Shown in pieces: positions 40,148 to 48,468 of a stretch of 64,000 bases of DNA. A model generated the notes under the pieces. The model was given only the letters and a program-made list of their open reading frames with translations, was not told the DNA's origin and made no database searches. Positions within the stretch are counted from its first letter, which is position 1. Each line of letters starts with the position of its first letter. The position numbers and the translations under genes were made by a program. The stretch spans positions 1 through 64,000 of the forward strand of contig VEQY01000001.1 in NCBI GenBank assembly GCA_018882965.1, read 5' to 3'. This DNA comes from Mycobacterium sp. (GTDB taxonomy: Bacteria; Actinomycetota; Actinomycetes; Mycobacteriales; Mycobacteriaceae).

Positions 40148-40795
40148 TCAGATCCCCGCCCTGCTGGGCAGATCGATCGTCGTCGTGACCTCGACGATCT
40201 GCGGGGTCGGCGGTGCCGAGGAGAAGCCGAAAGCCACCGGCGGCAGCAGTGGGGCCACTCCCCCCAGGTCCCGGCCGCAGAACCGGCCGGAGACCCCGGC
40301 GATCAGGCGCGAGCGCCGCACCCCGTAGAACTCCCGCCGGTTGTTCCCCGCGCTGCCCGCGGTGTGCACGCCCGGCACGATGCGCGCGGCGATGGGGTCG
40401 ATGAACCGCAGCCACCAGGGGGCCACTGCCAGCGCACCCGGCACCAGTCGCAGCAGCCGGTCGATGGGCGCGGGTCGGCCGATGGACACCGTGAGTTCCA
40501 GGCCAGGCGCCGACACGTCCAGCCGGCCAGCCCCTGATTCGGCCCCGACGGGGCCGACCTCGATCCGGTCGAACCGATAGGTATCCGAGACGAAGTCGGC
40601 GATCCGCGCGTCGGGGGCAAGCAGGACGCGTTCGTCTTCGGCGGTCTGAACCATCACGTCGGTGAACGCCCCGAAGGGCGACTCCGCCCACGTTCCGACG
40701 ACCATGCGGACACCGGTTGTGGTGCCGAACCCGGCGATGCGGCCGGTGAACACCAGTCGCTGCGCGCGCACCCGTCGAGGGTAGCCCGAATCCAT
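40148..40795 (-). CDS. Conserved protein, unknown
   Basis: 215 residues from the ATG at 40795; the open frame runs much further upstream but overlaps the divergent gene, and a GTG at 40771 is also possible. The sequence is beta-rich with FTGRIAGFGTTTGVRMVVGTW, RFDRIEVGPVG, and a central basic, aromatic stretch PWWLRFIDPIAARIVPG. One Cys (GRFCGRD). No signal peptide or motif that I can name. It looks like a cytoplasmic beta-barrel-type small-molecule binder, which is only a guess. Confidence 0.6.
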   Translation of the reverse strand: MDSGYPRRVRAQRLVFTGRIAGFGTTTGVRMVVGTWAESPFGAFTDVMVQTAEDERVLLAPDARIADFVSDTYRFDRIEVGPVGAESGAGRLDVSAPGLELTVSIGRPAPIDRLLRLVPGALAVAPWWLRFIDPIAARIVPGVHTAGSAGNNRREFYGVRRSRLIAGVSGRFCGRDLGGVAPLLPPVAFGFSSAPPTPQIVEVTTTIDLPSRAGI

Positions 40796-40877
40796 CCGGG
40801 GAAACGCCGGGTCCGCAGCGCCGAATTCGGCCTCGGAGGTGGTTCGCTTGAGGGACCCGGCTCTGGAAGGGGACAGG

Positions 40878-41558
40878 ATGCCTGAGCACGACGAACTCCG
40901 CCGCCGAACGTCGTTCGTCAGGGTGGGGCTGGCGGGTGCCGCCGGAGCCACCGCACTGGCGGTCGGCCTGGTGATCGGCCCCAAGCCCGCGCCGCCGCAG
41001 GCGGCGGCGGAACCGGCCACGCCGAGCACCAGCGCGACCAGCACCCCGACGAGCGCCCCGTCGAGCACCCCGACGAGTACAGCCACCAGCACGGCGACGC
41101 CGGCGGCCGGTGCGCAGTATCCGCGCGACGCGCGGGGGTTCACCGGCACCTCCGCCCGCTGCGACCAGGGCCAGGTGCTGGCGGCCTTCGGCCGGACGAC
41201 GCGGGCCCTCGTCGTGATCTGCGCGGACGCCGACGGGCAGCTCGAATACCGCGGGGTGAGGCTCAGCGACGACGCCTGGCTGTCCATCCCGGCGGGCAAG
41301 ACGTCCGACGGGTCCATCGTCGCGACCAACGACGGCGTCACCTACTCGGTCTCCCCCACGATGTTTCTGGTCTCCGAAGGTGACACCGTGCTCTACCGCG
41401 ACTCCTGGGCGGAGTTCGGTCAGCCGCGCCCCGCGGAGACCGCGCCGACTCAGACCGCCCCGGAGGGCGATGACAGCGCCGCCGCGACGACGACGGTGCG
41501 GACGACCACGGTTACCGTCACGACCACCGTCGGGCCGACCTCGGCCGCGGGCGGCTGA
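40878..41558 (+). CDS. Membrane-anchored protein with Ser/Thr-rich linker, unknown
   Basis: ATG at 40878 with AAGGGG upstream; codons further upstream lack a site. 226 residues: a basic cytoplasmic end (PEHDELRRRTS), one helix (VGLAGAAGATALAVGLVIG), then an external Thr/Ser/Pro/Ala linker of about 45 residues and a small domain with two Cys (SARCDQGQ, VVICADADG) followed by a second low-complexity Thr-rich tail. The linker has tandem ACCAGC/GCGACC-type codons. Likely extracytoplasmic sensing or binding role; unproven. Confidence 0.7.
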   Translation: MPEHDELRRRTSFVRVGLAGAAGATALAVGLVIGPKPAPPQAAAEPATPSTSATSTPTSAPSSTPTSTATSTATPAAGAQYPRDARGFTGTSARCDQGQVLAAFGRTTRALVVICADADGQLEYRGVRLSDDAWLSIPAGKTSDGSIVATNDGVTYSVSPTMFLVSEGDTVLYRDSWAEFGQPRPAETAPTQTAPEGDDSAAATTTVRTTTVTVTTTVGPTSAAGG

Positions 41559-41663
41559 GCGGATCCCATAGTTGCGCGAACTCGCCGCGGCGCGTCCGGT
41601 TGCGGTGTAGGCAGGTAGCACCGGCACGCGGCAAGACGCGATGAACGGTGAGGAGGTGCACAC

Positions 41664-42926
41664 GTGCCCGGTTCTGATCTTCCCCCGGGGTTCGACTTCA
41701 CCGATCCCGATCTCAACGCCACCCGCCTGCCGGTCGAGGAACTAGCGCAGTTGCGCGCGTCCGAGCCGATCTGGTGGAACGAACAGCCCTACGGCGTCGG
41801 GGGCTTCGATGACGGCGGATACTGGGTGGTCACCAAGCACCGCGACGTCAAGGAGATATCCCGGCGCAGCGATGTCTTCTCCAGCTTGGAGAAGACCGCG
41901 CTGCCGCGGTACAGGGAAGGAACCGTCGCCGAGCAGATCGAACGCGGGCGATTCGTGCTACTCAACATGGACGCCCCCCATCACACCCACCTGCGCAAGA
42001 TCGTCTCGCGGGCCTTCACGCCGCGTGCGGTCGAGGCGCTGCGCGAGGACCTTCGCCAGCGCGCCGACGCAATCGTCCGGTCCGCGGTGCAACACGGTTC
42101 GGGTGACTTCGTCGAGCAGGTGGCGTGCGAGCTTCCGCTGCAGGCCATCGCCGGCTTGATGGGTGTGCCCCAGGATGAGCGCAAGAAAATCTTCGACTGG
42201 TCCAACCAGATGGTGGGCGATCTCGATCCGGAATTCGCCGGCAACGACGCGATCGGCGCCTCGGTCGAGCTGATCATGTACAGCATGCAGATGGCCGCCG
42301 ACCGCTCGGCGCACCCCCGGGACGACCTGGTCACCAAGCTGGTCCAGGCCGATGTCGAAGGGCACAAGCTTTCCGACGACGAGTTCGGGTTCTTCGTCAT
42401 CCTGCTCGCGGTGGCCGGAAACGAGACCACGCGTAATTCGATCACCCACGGGATGGTCGCCTTCACCGAATTCGCCGACCAGTGGGAGCTCTACCGCAAG
42501 CATCGGCCCGTAACCGCGGTCGACGAGATTGTGCGATGGGCCACCCCTGTCACCTCCTTCCAGCGCACGGCGCTGACCGACACCGAACTCGGCGGGGTGA
42601 CGATCAAGAAGGGTCAGCGGGTGGTGATGTTCTACCGATCGGCGAATTTCGACGAAGACGTCTTCGACGACCCGTTGCGCTTCAACATCTTTCGCGATCC
42701 CAATCCTCACGTCGGGTTCGGCGGCACGGGCGCGCACTTCTGCATCGGGGCCAACCTGGCTCGGATGACCATCGACCTCATGTTCAACGCGATCGCCGAC
42801 CACATGCCCGATCTCGCCCCGCTGGACAGCCCGCAACGACTGCGATCGGGCTGGCTCAATGGCATCAAGCACTGGCATGTCGACTACGCCGGCGCTTCCG
42901 GTGCGAACACACGCCGGGTCCGCTGA
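41664..42926 (+). CDS. CYP125-family cytochrome P450 (sterol C26/C27 hydroxylase type)
   Basis: 420 residues, GTG start after GAGGAGG. It follows M. tuberculosis CYP125A1 closely: NLPPGFDFTDP-like start (LPPGFDFTDPDL), APIWW-type IWWNEQP, VKEISRRSDVFSS, FVLLNMDAPHHTHLRKI, CELPLQAIAGLMGVPQ, the I-helix AGNETTRNS, EIVRWATPV and the heme loop FGGTGAHFCIGANLARM. CYP125 oxidises the cholesterol side chain. Unlike M. tuberculosis it is not next to fadA5/fadE28, so it may be a second copy. No KstR box was found upstream. Confidence 0.88.
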   Translation: MPGSDLPPGFDFTDPDLNATRLPVEELAQLRASEPIWWNEQPYGVGGFDDGGYWVVTKHRDVKEISRRSDVFSSLEKTALPRYREGTVAEQIERGRFVLLNMDAPHHTHLRKIVSRAFTPRAVEALREDLRQRADAIVRSAVQHGSGDFVEQVACELPLQAIAGLMGVPQDERKKIFDWSNQMVGDLDPEFAGNDAIGASVELIMYSMQMAADRSAHPRDDLVTKLVQADVEGHKLSDDEFGFFVILLAVAGNETTRNSITHGMVAFTEFADQWELYRKHRPVTAVDEIVRWATPVTSFQRTALTDTELGGVTIKKGQRVVMFYRSANFDEDVFDDPLRFNIFRDPNPHVGFGGTGAHFCIGANLARMTIDLMFNAIADHMPDLAPLDSPQRLRSGWLNGIKHWHVDYAGASGANTRRVR

Positions 42927-42942
42927 GCGATACCCTGTTGGA

Positions 42943-43488
42943 ATGTCCGCGCAGAGCTGGTCGCTCGGTCCGCGTGACGGCGATCTGCGGATCTACACCG
43001 GAGTCGCCGGCCCGGCTGCCCGGATGGGTCATCGTCTGACCATCGGCTTCTCGTCGTGGCAGGCGACGGTCCAGTGGCGTGCAGACACACCCGTCGCGGT
43101 GAGGATGACCGTGCCGGTGGACGCTCTTCAGGTCCTCTCGGGCGAGGGTGGCGTCACTCCGCTGACGGGACCCGAAAAGGCTGTGGCCAGAAGCAATGCG
43201 CTCAAGACCTTGGAGGTGAAAAAGCACCCCGAGATCGTCTTCTCGGCCGAGGAGATCACCAAGACCGCGGGTGGATACCGCCTGGCTGGCTCGCTGCGGA
43301 TCCACGGCACGACCCGACCCCGGACTGTGGACCTCACGGTCGAGGACACCGGGGACGTCTGGGCGATGGCGGTCGACACTTCGGTGAGCCAGGCCGAGTT
43401 CGGGGTCAAGCCGTATTCGCTGCTGATGGGTACACTTCGGGTTGCCGACGAGGTGGTCGTCGGGTTCACCGGAACACGCAGGAAATGA
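42943..43488 (+). CDS. YceI-like lipid-binding family protein
   Basis: 181 residues. YceI features: DLRIYTGVAGPAARMGHRL, FSSWQATVQW, TLEVKKHPEIVFSAEEI, LRIHGTTRPRTVDLTVE and FGVKPYSLLMGTLRVADEVVV. The fold is a lipocalin-like barrel that binds polyisoprenoids or long acyl chains. No signal peptide, so it works in the cytoplasm. It starts 17 bp after the CYP125-like stop and overlaps the hydroxylase gene by an ATGA, giving an operon of P450, YceI and hydroxylase. Confidence 0.87.
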   Translation: MSAQSWSLGPRDGDLRIYTGVAGPAARMGHRLTIGFSSWQATVQWRADTPVAVRMTVPVDALQVLSGEGGVTPLTGPEKAVARSNALKTLEVKKHPEIVFSAEEITKTAGGYRLAGSLRIHGTTRPRTVDLTVEDTGDVWAMAVDTSVSQAEFGVKPYSLLMGTLRVADEVVVGFTGTRRK

Positions 43489-44150
43489 CTCGCGACACGA
43501 CCAGAACCAGTCACCGGGGCCTGACCCTGGCTGAAGCGGCCGCCCAGTTCTGGCGGTACCCCTCCCCGTGGCTGCTCACCGCAGCCCTGGTCGGTGCCGT
43601 GGCTGCGCGACTGGCCGTCGGTGACTGGCGCATCTCCGACGCCGTCGTGCCGTTGGCGATCGCGTTCGTGTTTCCCTTCGCCGAGTGGGTGATTCACGTT
43701 GTCGTTCTGCATTGGCGGCCGCGTCGGGTGGCCGGGGTCACGGTCGACTCGCTGCTGGCGCGCAAACACCGGGAACACCATGTCGATCCGCGCGACATCC
43801 CACTGGTGTTCATTCCGCTGCCCTCGCTGATCGGCGCGATCGTGTCGGCAACGGCGGTGGCGTTGCTCGCATTCCCGCGGACCGGCCTGGGTCTGACGTT
43901 CCTGGCGGTGGTCATGGCAGTCGGCCTGGCCTATGAGTGGACGCATTACCTGGTGCACACCGACTACAAACCGCAGGGCGCGCTGTACCGGTTCATCTGG
44001 CGAAACCACCGCCTGCACCACTTCAAGAACGAGCATTTCTGGTACGCGGTCACGACACCGGGTACCGCTGACCGCGTGCTGGGGACTTTCCCCGAACCGA
44101 CTTCGGTGCCGACATCTCCCACCGCGAAGAACCTGCACTCGCGGCTGTAG
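43485..44150 (+). CDS. Fatty acid hydroxylase / sterol desaturase superfamily protein
   Basis: 221 residues with four membrane helices. The di-iron His boxes are visible: EWVIHVVVLH, RKHREHHVDP, YLVHTDY and WRNHRLHHFKNEHFW. This group hydroxylates or desaturates long acyl chains or sterols at the membrane. Start coupled to YceI by ATGA. Substrate unknown; a shared lipid with the upstream YceI and P450 is inferred. Confidence 0.86.
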   Translation: MTRDTTRTSHRGLTLAEAAAQFWRYPSPWLLTAALVGAVAARLAVGDWRISDAVVPLAIAFVFPFAEWVIHVVVLHWRPRRVAGVTVDSLLARKHREHHVDPRDIPLVFIPLPSLIGAIVSATAVALLAFPRTGLGLTFLAVVMAVGLAYEWTHYLVHTDYKPQGALYRFIWRNHRLHHFKNEHFWYAVTTPGTADRVLGTFPEPTSVPTSPTAKNLHSRL

Positions 44151-44162
44151 ACGTCGCGTGTT

Positions 44163-44939
44163 TCAGCCGTTCACGACGACGGGATCGCCGATGCCGACCT
44201 GGTTGAAGTACCAGAGTGCATTGTCGGGGCTGAGATTGATGCAGCCGTGGCTGACGTTCGCATACCCCTGCGAGCCGACCGACCACGGCGCGGAGTGCAC
44301 GTAGACCCCGCCCCAGGTGATGCGGACAGCGTCGGCGACCGTCAGCTTGTAGCCCTCCGGGTCGGTGAGGGGGATACCGATCGTGCGCGAGTCCATCACG
44401 ATCGACTTGTATTTCTCCAAGACGGTGAACGATCCGATCGGGGTCGCGAAGCGGGGCTTCCCAAGCGACGCCGGCATCTGCCGTACCACCTCGCCGTCGA
44501 TGCTCACGGTGAAGGTGTGGTTGGAGATGCTCGCGACTCCCAGCACCGTGGCGCCGGTACCGAAGGAGCGGCGAACTCCCCCGGCCAGCAGCGTGATCCG
44601 GGAGTGCGCCGGCCAGAACTGGTCGGGAACCCAGTGCACGACCGTGTCCGAGTGCCACTCGAAGCGTCCGGTCAGGGCCTCCGGGGACGTCACGGTGACC
44701 GTCCTCTCGGCGGCCAGGCGGTCGCGGACGGGTCGGGCGAACGTCACGATGATCGGGTGAGCGACACCGACGGTCTGGCCGTTGATCGGGCGCACCGAGA
44801 GCACGTCGCCAACCGCGGCGCCCGGAGCGGCGGGACCCGTGGCGGATGCGGCCGCCACGGGACTGCCCGGACTCGACACGACCAGGCCCACCACCACGGC
44901 ACCCGCGGCGGCGAGTACCCGTCGAGATATCCCGGCCAT
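44163..44939 (-). CDS. L,D-transpeptidase
   Basis: 258 residues. Signal peptide (about 1-30), a beta-rich Ig-like domain (PINGQTVGVAHPIIVTFARPV) and a YkuD catalytic domain with YVHSAPWSVGSQGYANVSHGCINLS: nucleophile C233 and the conserved SHGC block. The layout matches the LdtMt1/LdtMt3 type, which makes 3-3 crosslinks in peptidoglycan in the outer layer. No lipobox is evident. Convergent with the hydroxylase. Confidence 0.9.
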   Translation of the reverse strand: MAGISRRVLAAAGAVVVGLVVSSPGSPVAAASATGPAAPGAAVGDVLSVRPINGQTVGVAHPIIVTFARPVRDRLAAERTVTVTSPEALTGRFEWHSDTVVHWVPDQFWPAHSRITLLAGGVRRSFGTGATVLGVASISNHTFTVSIDGEVVRQMPASLGKPRFATPIGSFTVLEKYKSIVMDSRTIGIPLTDPEGYKLTVADAVRITWGGVYVHSAPWSVGSQGYANVSHGCINLSPDNALWYFNQVGIGDPVVVNG

Positions 44940-45026
44940 GACTCCCTGTCCTCTGCTGTAGGGCGAATCGTCAGTTTAGATGCCTGCGTTACACCCGGGT
45001 CGGCAGAGCGGTTCCGCCGTGTCGGA

Positions 45027-45371
45027 TCACTCCCGCCGAGGCGGCAGTGCGGTGACCATCGGGGTGTCCACTCCGACGGGGCCCAGCCTCTCCGCTCCGC
45101 CCGGCGCGCCCAGTGGCGCATCGCGGCCGGGCAGGACCTCGGTGAAGAACGCGGCGTTGTCGGCGAGGAATTTCTTCTCCTCCTCCGGCAGGTCACCCTC
45201 GAAATAAATCGCGTCGACCTCGCAAAGCAGTCGGCACGCTCCGCACTCGACGCACTCGTCGGGGTTGATGTACATCGTCCGGGCGCCCTCGTAGATGCAG
45301 TCGACCGGGCATTCCGCAGCGCACGCCTTGTGCTTGACGTCCACGCATGCGGTGGTGATCACATAGGTCAT
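45027..45371 (-). CDS. fdxA: FdxA-type 7Fe ferredoxin, DosR-regulon homologue
   Basis: 114 residues very like Rv2007c of M. tuberculosis: ACVDVKHKACAAECPVDCIYEGARTMYINPDECVECGACRLLC, then IYFEGDLPEEEKKFLADNAAFFTEVLPG. Cys at about 9, 17, 21 and 25 and the 40-50 group support one 3Fe-4S and one 4Fe-4S cluster. The FdxA extension after the clusters is intact. ATG at 45371. Upstream lies a DosR-type box, and a 6-bp inverted repeat sits just before the start, so oxygen-limitation control is likely. Confidence 0.92.
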   Translation of the reverse strand: MTYVITTACVDVKHKACAAECPVDCIYEGARTMYINPDECVECGACRLLCEVDAIYFEGDLPEEEKKFLADNAAFFTEVLPGRDAPLGAPGGAERLGPVGVDTPMVTALPPRRE

Positions 45372-45381
45372 AGCGGGACCG

Positions 45382-45399
45382 TACCTGTTACTTCAGGTA
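45382..45399. promoter_or_regulatory. Small inverted repeat in the fdxA leader
   Basis: TACCTG (45382-45387) and CAGGTA (45394-45399) are perfect inverted arms around TTACTT, beginning 11 bp upstream of the fdxA start. Next to it GTATCAGATAC (45397-45407) is a second palindrome. They may form leader hairpins or be promoter elements. Confidence 0.4.
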
Positions 45400-45425
45400 T
45401 CAGATACGGCCTTATGCCCAGTATG

Positions 45426-45445
45426 CCGGGGACTAAAGTCCTTCC
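45426..45445. promoter_or_regulatory. DosR-type box upstream of fdxA
   Basis: The core GGGACTAAAGTCC at 45429-45441 matches the DosR consensus core GGGACTWWAGTCC in every position; the flanks differ (CCG before, TTCC after). It lies 55 bp upstream of the fdxA start on the promoter side, as for Rv2007c. A second, weaker AGTCC half-site follows near 45454. Established: DosR binds such boxes in hypoxia and NO. Confidence 0.72.
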
Positions 45446-45482
45446 CCGGAACAGTCCAACTTCGGAACCTCGCACCAGGCCG

Positions 45483-46046
45483 CTAGCCGGAGAGTTCCCC
45501 GCTGATGTCGGTGAATCCGGTGGTGTCCGCACGGTGGTCGGTGACGTTGCGGCACTCGCCGTGAATCTGCAGGACCGCCTTGCCGGGCCGGTCGGGGTCG
45601 CGATGGTAGACCGCGGTGACACCGTCCTTGGTCAGCACGCGGCCGTCGGGATGGCGGTTGGGTTGCCGGCCCTCGGTCCAGCCGCGTGCCGTCATCGCCC
45701 CGGCGATGGACCGGAACAGGGCCTGGGTCTCGGCTACCCGGGGAATGTCGAAGTTGAGGTAGATGGCGCCCTGATAGGGCGGTTCGTCTTCGGCCGAACA
45801 GGACGTCAGTGCGTAGGTGCCGGCGGCGTCGGCCAACTCGCCCGTTGCCACGAACTGGCGCGCGGCGTCCAGCACCTGCTGGCGGGCCTGGTCGTCGGAG
45901 AGCGGTCGGCTGGCGGGATCGGCCGCCACACCGCGCTGGTCGAGGTGGTGCAGGGTGACGAACACCACTCCGAGCACAAGGCACAGCATCAGGGCCGCCG
46001 CGGTAAGCGCGATGACGGCCCGGGAGCGCTGGATTGCAAGTCGCAT
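45483..46046 (-). CDS. Membrane-anchored protein of unknown function
   Basis: 187 residues from the ATG at 46046; the long open frame upstream is not supported by a ribosome site. A basic end (MRLAIQRSR) and one helix (AVIALTAAALMLCLVLGVVFVTL) precede an external domain with two Cys (LTSCSAEDE, IHGECRN), QARQQVLDAARQFVATGELADAAGTYAL and RGWTEGRQPNRHPDG. Probably an exported binding domain. It is 37 bp upstream of the DosR box in transcription order, so its 3' end abuts the fdxA promoter. Confidence 0.7.
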   Translation of the reverse strand: MRLAIQRSRAVIALTAAALMLCLVLGVVFVTLHHLDQRGVAADPASRPLSDDQARQQVLDAARQFVATGELADAAGTYALTSCSAEDEPPYQGAIYLNFDIPRVAETQALFRSIAGAMTARGWTEGRQPNRHPDGRVLTKDGVTAVYHRDPDRPGKAVLQIHGECRNVTDHRADTTGFTDISGELSG

Positions 46047-46243
46047 GACGTTGGGCGAATGATACCGGCGGCGACGCCGCGACGCGGGCGGCAGCGCCCG
46101 CGTATCCTCGGAGAGGACGCCGCGACCGGGCAGGCTGAGCGGGGGAATCGCTCGGGTCTGTCTGGGGGGTCTGTCCGAAGCCTCCGGCGGTGCGCGGGTG
46201 TCCCTGATGACTTTTTCTCGCGGTTTCAGGCAAAGTTGGGGGT

Positions 46244-47350
46244 ATGGACGTGATGCAGCCGCCACGTGCAGCTCGTTGCCGGGTCGGTGCGGCTCTGCGT
46301 CGAGTCGGGGGCGTGCTCGCGACCCTGGCCGTGCTCGCCGGATCGGTGACGACCGGCCTGACTGCGCCGGCCGGCGCCACGCCGGCACCTCTGCCGCGCA
46401 CCCCGCTGGACCAGTCGGCGCTCCTCAGCCAGGTCGTGCCGGGTCTGGTGGACATCAGAACCGTGCTGGGTTACCAGGGCGCTATCGGTCTTGGCACCGG
46501 CATCGTGCTCAATCCCGACGGTGAGGTCCTGACCAACAACCACGTGATCGAGGGCGCGACCGAGATCGAGGCGGTCAGCCTGGCCAACAGCCGCTCCTAC
46601 CCCGTCGACGTGATCGGATTCGACCGGGCCAACGACATCGCGCTGATCCGCCTGCGCGGCGCTTTCGGGATGCCGACCGCGATCACCGGCAGCGCCGCCT
46701 CGCTGGCCATCGGTGAGCCGATCGCGGCCATCGGGAACGCCGACGGAGCCCCCGGCAATCCCACCTTCTCGCCTGGGACCGTCACCCAGATGGGTGCCTC
46801 GGTGCGCGCCTCGGACGAGTCCGGCGGTGGAGCCCGAGAGCTGTTCGACCTGATCCGCGTCGCGGCCGACATCCGACCCGGCGACTCCGGCGGTCCCCTG
46901 GTGAACCAGGCCGGCCAGGTGGTCGGCGTGACGGTGGCTGCCACGCTCACCTACCGCATGGGCGGTGTCACCGGGGGCGAGGGCTTCGCCATTCCGATCG
47001 AGCGCGCTCTGGGCATCGCCAACCAGATCCGGGCGGGAGCACGCTCGGACACCATCCACATCGGCGACACGGCGTTCATCGGCGTGGCGATCGCCGACGC
47101 CTCGCCGCTGGGCGGTCCGCCCGGGGCGGTCATCCGGCAGGTGCTGCCGGACACCCCGGCGCGGCAGGCCGGCGTGGTTGGTGGGGACGTCATCACCGCG
47201 GTTGACGGCATCCCGGTGAACTCCGCGGCGGATCTGTCCAACATCATGGATCAGCGGCGGCCGGGCGATGTCATTACGCTCACCTGGATCGACCGCACCG
47301 GGCTCCCGCGCAGCGCCCCGCTGGTGCTGGCCAAGGGGCCGGTCGGCTGA
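46244..47350 (+). CDS. pepA: PepA/Mtb32A-like secreted serine protease with PDZ domain
   Basis: 368 residues; ATG at 46244 or 46253. Signal peptide, then a trypsin-like domain with the full triad: TNNHVIEG (H100), RANDIALI (D131) and GDSGGPLV (S215). A PDZ domain follows (TAFIGVAIAD, GVVGGDVITAVDGIPVNSAADLSNIM, PGDVITLTW). The resemblance to Rv0125/Mtb32A runs through both domains. It works outside the membrane as a quality-control protease. The 199-bp region before it carries a repeated GGTCTGTC but no clear regulator site. Followed 5 bp later by chorismate mutase. Confidence 0.9.
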   Translation: MDVMQPPRAARCRVGAALRRVGGVLATLAVLAGSVTTGLTAPAGATPAPLPRTPLDQSALLSQVVPGLVDIRTVLGYQGAIGLGTGIVLNPDGEVLTNNHVIEGATEIEAVSLANSRSYPVDVIGFDRANDIALIRLRGAFGMPTAITGSAASLAIGEPIAAIGNADGAPGNPTFSPGTVTQMGASVRASDESGGGARELFDLIRVAADIRPGDSGGPLVNQAGQVVGVTVAATLTYRMGGVTGGEGFAIPIERALGIANQIRAGARSDTIHIGDTAFIGVAIADASPLGGPPGAVIRQVLPDTPARQAGVVGGDVITAVDGIPVNSAADLSNIMDQRRPGDVITLTWIDRTGLPRSAPLVLAKGPVG

Positions 47351-47355
47351 TCGCG

Positions 47356-47946
47356 ATGGGCCGCGCCCGGGCGATGCTGCCCACGCTGCTCTGCCAGAGC
47401 GTCTTCCTGGCCGGGCTCATCGCCGCGACACCCGCCGTCGCCCCGGCCGATCCCGGGTCACCGGACGAGGCGCTGGTCGATCTCGTCGACGCCGCGGCAC
47501 TGCGATTGCAGACCGCCGACCCGATCGCCGCCACGAAGTGGCTCAGCGCCGCTCCCATCACCGACCCCGCTCGGGCGGCGCAGGTCCTGACGGCGGTGGC
47601 GGAGGACGCCGAATCCGAAGGCGTGCCGGCCGCCTACGCGCGGACGGTGTTCGGCGACCAGATAGACGCGTCCGAGGCCATCCAGTACAGCCGGTTCTCG
47701 TGGTGGAAGCTCGACCCGGGCGCCGCGCCGACCTCGGCTCCCGACCTGCAGAGTTCCCGGGCTCAGATCGACGAACTCAACCAGATGATCGTGGACGAGA
47801 TCGCCGAGCAGTGGCCGGTGCTGCAATCGCCGGAATGCGCGAGCCGTCTCGACACGGCGAAGTCGGCCGTCGCCGCCTCGCGACAACTCGACCCGCTCTA
47901 CCGTCAGGCGCTCGACGCCGCGACCCGGTCCTATTGCGCTCGCTGA
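47356..47946 (+). CDS. Secreted chorismate mutase (AroQ-gamma type)
   Basis: 196 residues with a signal peptide (cut near AVAPADPG) and the all-helical AroQ-gamma fold: LVDLVDAAALRLQTADPIAATKW, YARTVFGDQIDASEAIQYSRFSWWKL and SSRAQIDELNQMIVDEI. A Cys pair (PECASRL, RSYCAR) matches the disulfide of Rv1885c. It converts chorismate to prephenate outside the cytoplasm; the reason for export is unknown. It overlaps the SRPBCC gene tail to tail by 16 bp. Confidence 0.92.
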   Translation: MGRARAMLPTLLCQSVFLAGLIAATPAVAPADPGSPDEALVDLVDAAALRLQTADPIAATKWLSAAPITDPARAAQVLTAVAEDAESEGVPAAYARTVFGDQIDASEAIQYSRFSWWKLDPGAAPTSAPDLQSSRAQIDELNQMIVDEIAEQWPVLQSPECASRLDTAKSAVAASRQLDPLYRQALDAATRSYCAR

Positions 47947-48335
47947 TCGCTGAGCCGTCCGATGCGCTGCAGCGCGACCGCGCAGATCGGAAGATAGGCG
48001 GTCGCCCACCACGGCACCTCGAACCGCGCGCGGCAACCCCCTGGTACGGCGGTGACCGCATGCCCGGTGGCCGGCAGCCCGGCCACCGACCAGGTCCAGC
48101 GGTGCCCGGGCTGGAACTCGGTGATCGTGAACGGCAGCGCCACCCCGACCGCGGTCCACACCGTCCCCCGCGCCCCGAGGGCCAACTCGGTGGCTCCGGA
48201 GAGTTCGGCGCGGCGCACCGACGGCCCCCATCGCGGCCAGGCGTCGAGATCGACAAGCACCCGCCACACGGTGTCCGCCGGTGCGCCGATGAACCGGTCG
48301 ACGCTCGCGGTCGGCGGACGCAGTGTCAGAGCCAT
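47931..48335 (-). CDS. SRPBCC/polyketide-cyclase-like protein (Rv1883c type)
   Basis: 134 residues. START/SRPBCC pattern: VDRFIGAPADTVWRVLVDLDAWPRWGPSVRRAELSG, then a barrel and a long C-terminal helix (WWATAYLPICAVALQRIGRL). These proteins bind a hydrophobic ligand. The neighbourhood CM, this protein and CYP140 mirrors Rv1885c-Rv1883c-Rv1880c of M. tuberculosis, supporting the identity. Confidence 0.82.
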   Translation of the reverse strand: MALTLRPPTASVDRFIGAPADTVWRVLVDLDAWPRWGPSVRRAELSGATELALGARGTVWTAVGVALPFTITEFQPGHRWTWSVAGLPATGHAVTAVPGGCRARFEVPWWATAYLPICAVALQRIGRLSDQRAQ

Positions 48336-48468
48336 GAACGAACGCTACCGAAGACCGATATCTCGCGGCCTGACGTGGACTCGCCGGACACCGCCTTGGC
48401 CAGGGCCGTCACCGAGGTGCTCACGCCCGACCACGTCTACGGCATCTGAGCCGCCTAGGATCGGTGCC

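Noticed and set aside
40796..41341. N-terminal extension of the 40148-40795 gene
   Set aside because: It overlaps the well-supported divergent membrane-anchored gene and is Ala/Arg/Gly-rich shadow sequence.
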